Origin: Phaeosaccion multiseriatum
Taxonomy: Eukaryota; Ochrophyta, other classes
Length of the DNA stretch: 64,000 nt
Assembly (NCBI GenBank): GCA_965112735.1
Contig: OZ218955.1
Coordinates: 1,550,001 to 1,614,000, forward strand
Direction of reading: 5' to 3'
Shown: in pieces, positions 63,336 to 64,000 of the stretch
Numbering within the stretch: position 1 is the first letter of the stretch
Layout: every line of letters starts with the position of its first letter
Notes under the pieces: generated by a model
Told to the model about the DNA's origin: nothing
The model's input: only the letters and a program-made list of their open reading frames with translations
Database searches by the model: none
Position numbers and translations under genes: made by a program

Positions 63336-64000
63336 GTGAGTACAGGGATGGCACTGGATGGTGTTGGATGGGGGTGGGGATGTGAGAGGGGAGGAGGGAG
63401 AGGAAGAGGTAGAGGGAGAAGGAGACCAAGAGGGAGGGCGCGAGAGGGACGGAGGGGGAAGCAGAGCTGTCCTTCCATCTCTCTCTCTCTCTCTCCGCTC
63501 TCCCCGATTGTTGTTGCTCCATTGCGGATGAGTCCATTCATTCTCACTCAACACTTGTTTCTCACACTTGGTTGGGAGAGATTTACCAACTGTTCCCCAC
63601 CCCCCCCTACCGCACCGCCAACTCCGAGACTCCCCTCCCGCCCTACTCTTCACTTCCTCACACAAGTCCGTCCCCCCTCCCTCCCATCCCTGCCCGCCTC
63701 GCCTCCCTCTATCCCCTCTTCTCCCTCCGTCCCTCTCTCCTCTTTTCCCTAATTTTCCGCCCTCCCCTCATTTCCCTCCCTCCCCTACCCTCCCTTCCCT
63801 CCCCTCCCCTCCCTCCCTCCCTCGCCTCTCTCCCTCCCTCCCCTCCCTTCCCCCCCTCCCTCGCCTCTCTCCTCCTTCCTCCCTCCCTCCCTCACCCCCT
63901 CCCCTCCCTCCTCTCCCTCCTATCCCGCACCCTTCACAACCAGAGGATGGATGGATGCCCTCCCCCTCCACATCCCCCTCCCCCCCCGACAACACCCCAA
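63336..64000 (+). other. Presumed ABC1 kinase intron 7, unfinished at the window edge
   Basis: It starts GTGAGT, has a GGATGGCACTGGATGG copy ten bases in, a purine-rich 5' part, then a C-rich 3' part. I find no exon encoding the expected HADLHPGN region. Confidence 0.5.

Noticed and set aside
63540-63660. Next ABC1 kinase exon
   Set aside because: No frame gives the expected HADLHPGN or DFG-like motifs; more likely intron.

Overview
This is a 64 kb piece of nuclear DNA from a eukaryote, dense in genes and in introns. It carries 16 protein-coding genes. Nearly all introns are GT-AG, and TAA, TAG and TGA all act as ordinary stops. The RNA-binding protein at 32.5-33.8 kb has a signal peptide followed by a Ser-rich stretch opening with Ala-Phe-Phe, which resembles the bipartite (ASAFAP-type) plastid targeting sequence of algae with red-derived secondary plastids. 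A riboflavin-pathway fusion, a dynactin subunit and EF-hand proteins fit a motile-lineage alga. My best guess is a photosynthetic stramenopile; this is inference, not a species call. I saw no rRNA, tRNA, CRISPR array or autonomous transposon gene.

Layout (strand): end of an ABC transporter (+, 57-2980); DEAD-box helicase (-, 4427-9488); dynactin p24-like (-, 9980-11126); C2/EF-hand protein (+, 11484-15965); class 3 lipase with membrane anchor (-, 16798-21268); COPI-associated-type membrane protein with two EF-hands (+, 21610-23243); FSH1/OVCA2 serine hydrolase (-, 23547-24281); Thg1-like tRNA guanylyltransferase (+, 24541-27449); CCNDBP1/GCIP-like (-, 28204-30556); MESD-like ER chaperone (+, 30611-31900); putative plastid RRM protein (-, 32523-33778); GTP cyclohydrolase II/DHBP synthase fusion (+, 34261-39405); tandem-DEP plus C2 protein (-, 40488-49746); HMG-box-like protein (+, 50200-51342); an unrecognised 1352-residue protein (-, 51782-57746); and the start of an ABC1/ADCK-type kinase (+, 57974 to beyond the window). 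Apart from one neighbouring pair the strands alternate strictly, giving head-to-head promoter spacers (as short as 54 bp) and tail-to-tail ends. The genes do not form one pathway.

The striking character is the intron sequence. Introns are full of tandem arrays that look like expanded splice signals: (GTGAG)n, (GGGTA)n and (GT)n just inside donors, (CT)n, (TCC)n or (CA)n just before acceptors. Many introns therefore start purine- or G-rich and end pyrimidine-rich. A dispersed 16-mer, GGATGGCAGTGGATGG, recurs only in introns, G-rich just after donors and as its reverse complement just before acceptors, so the intron ends could pair. A second dispersed motif, GCAGTTGGTGATACAGC, recurs about 17 times in exons and introns of otherwise unrelated genes and usually encodes the peptide VGDT when exonic. 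These two families are the most promising undescribed signals. Exon boundaries were worked out by hand from reading frame, splice signals and protein family motifs, so each join is a prediction.
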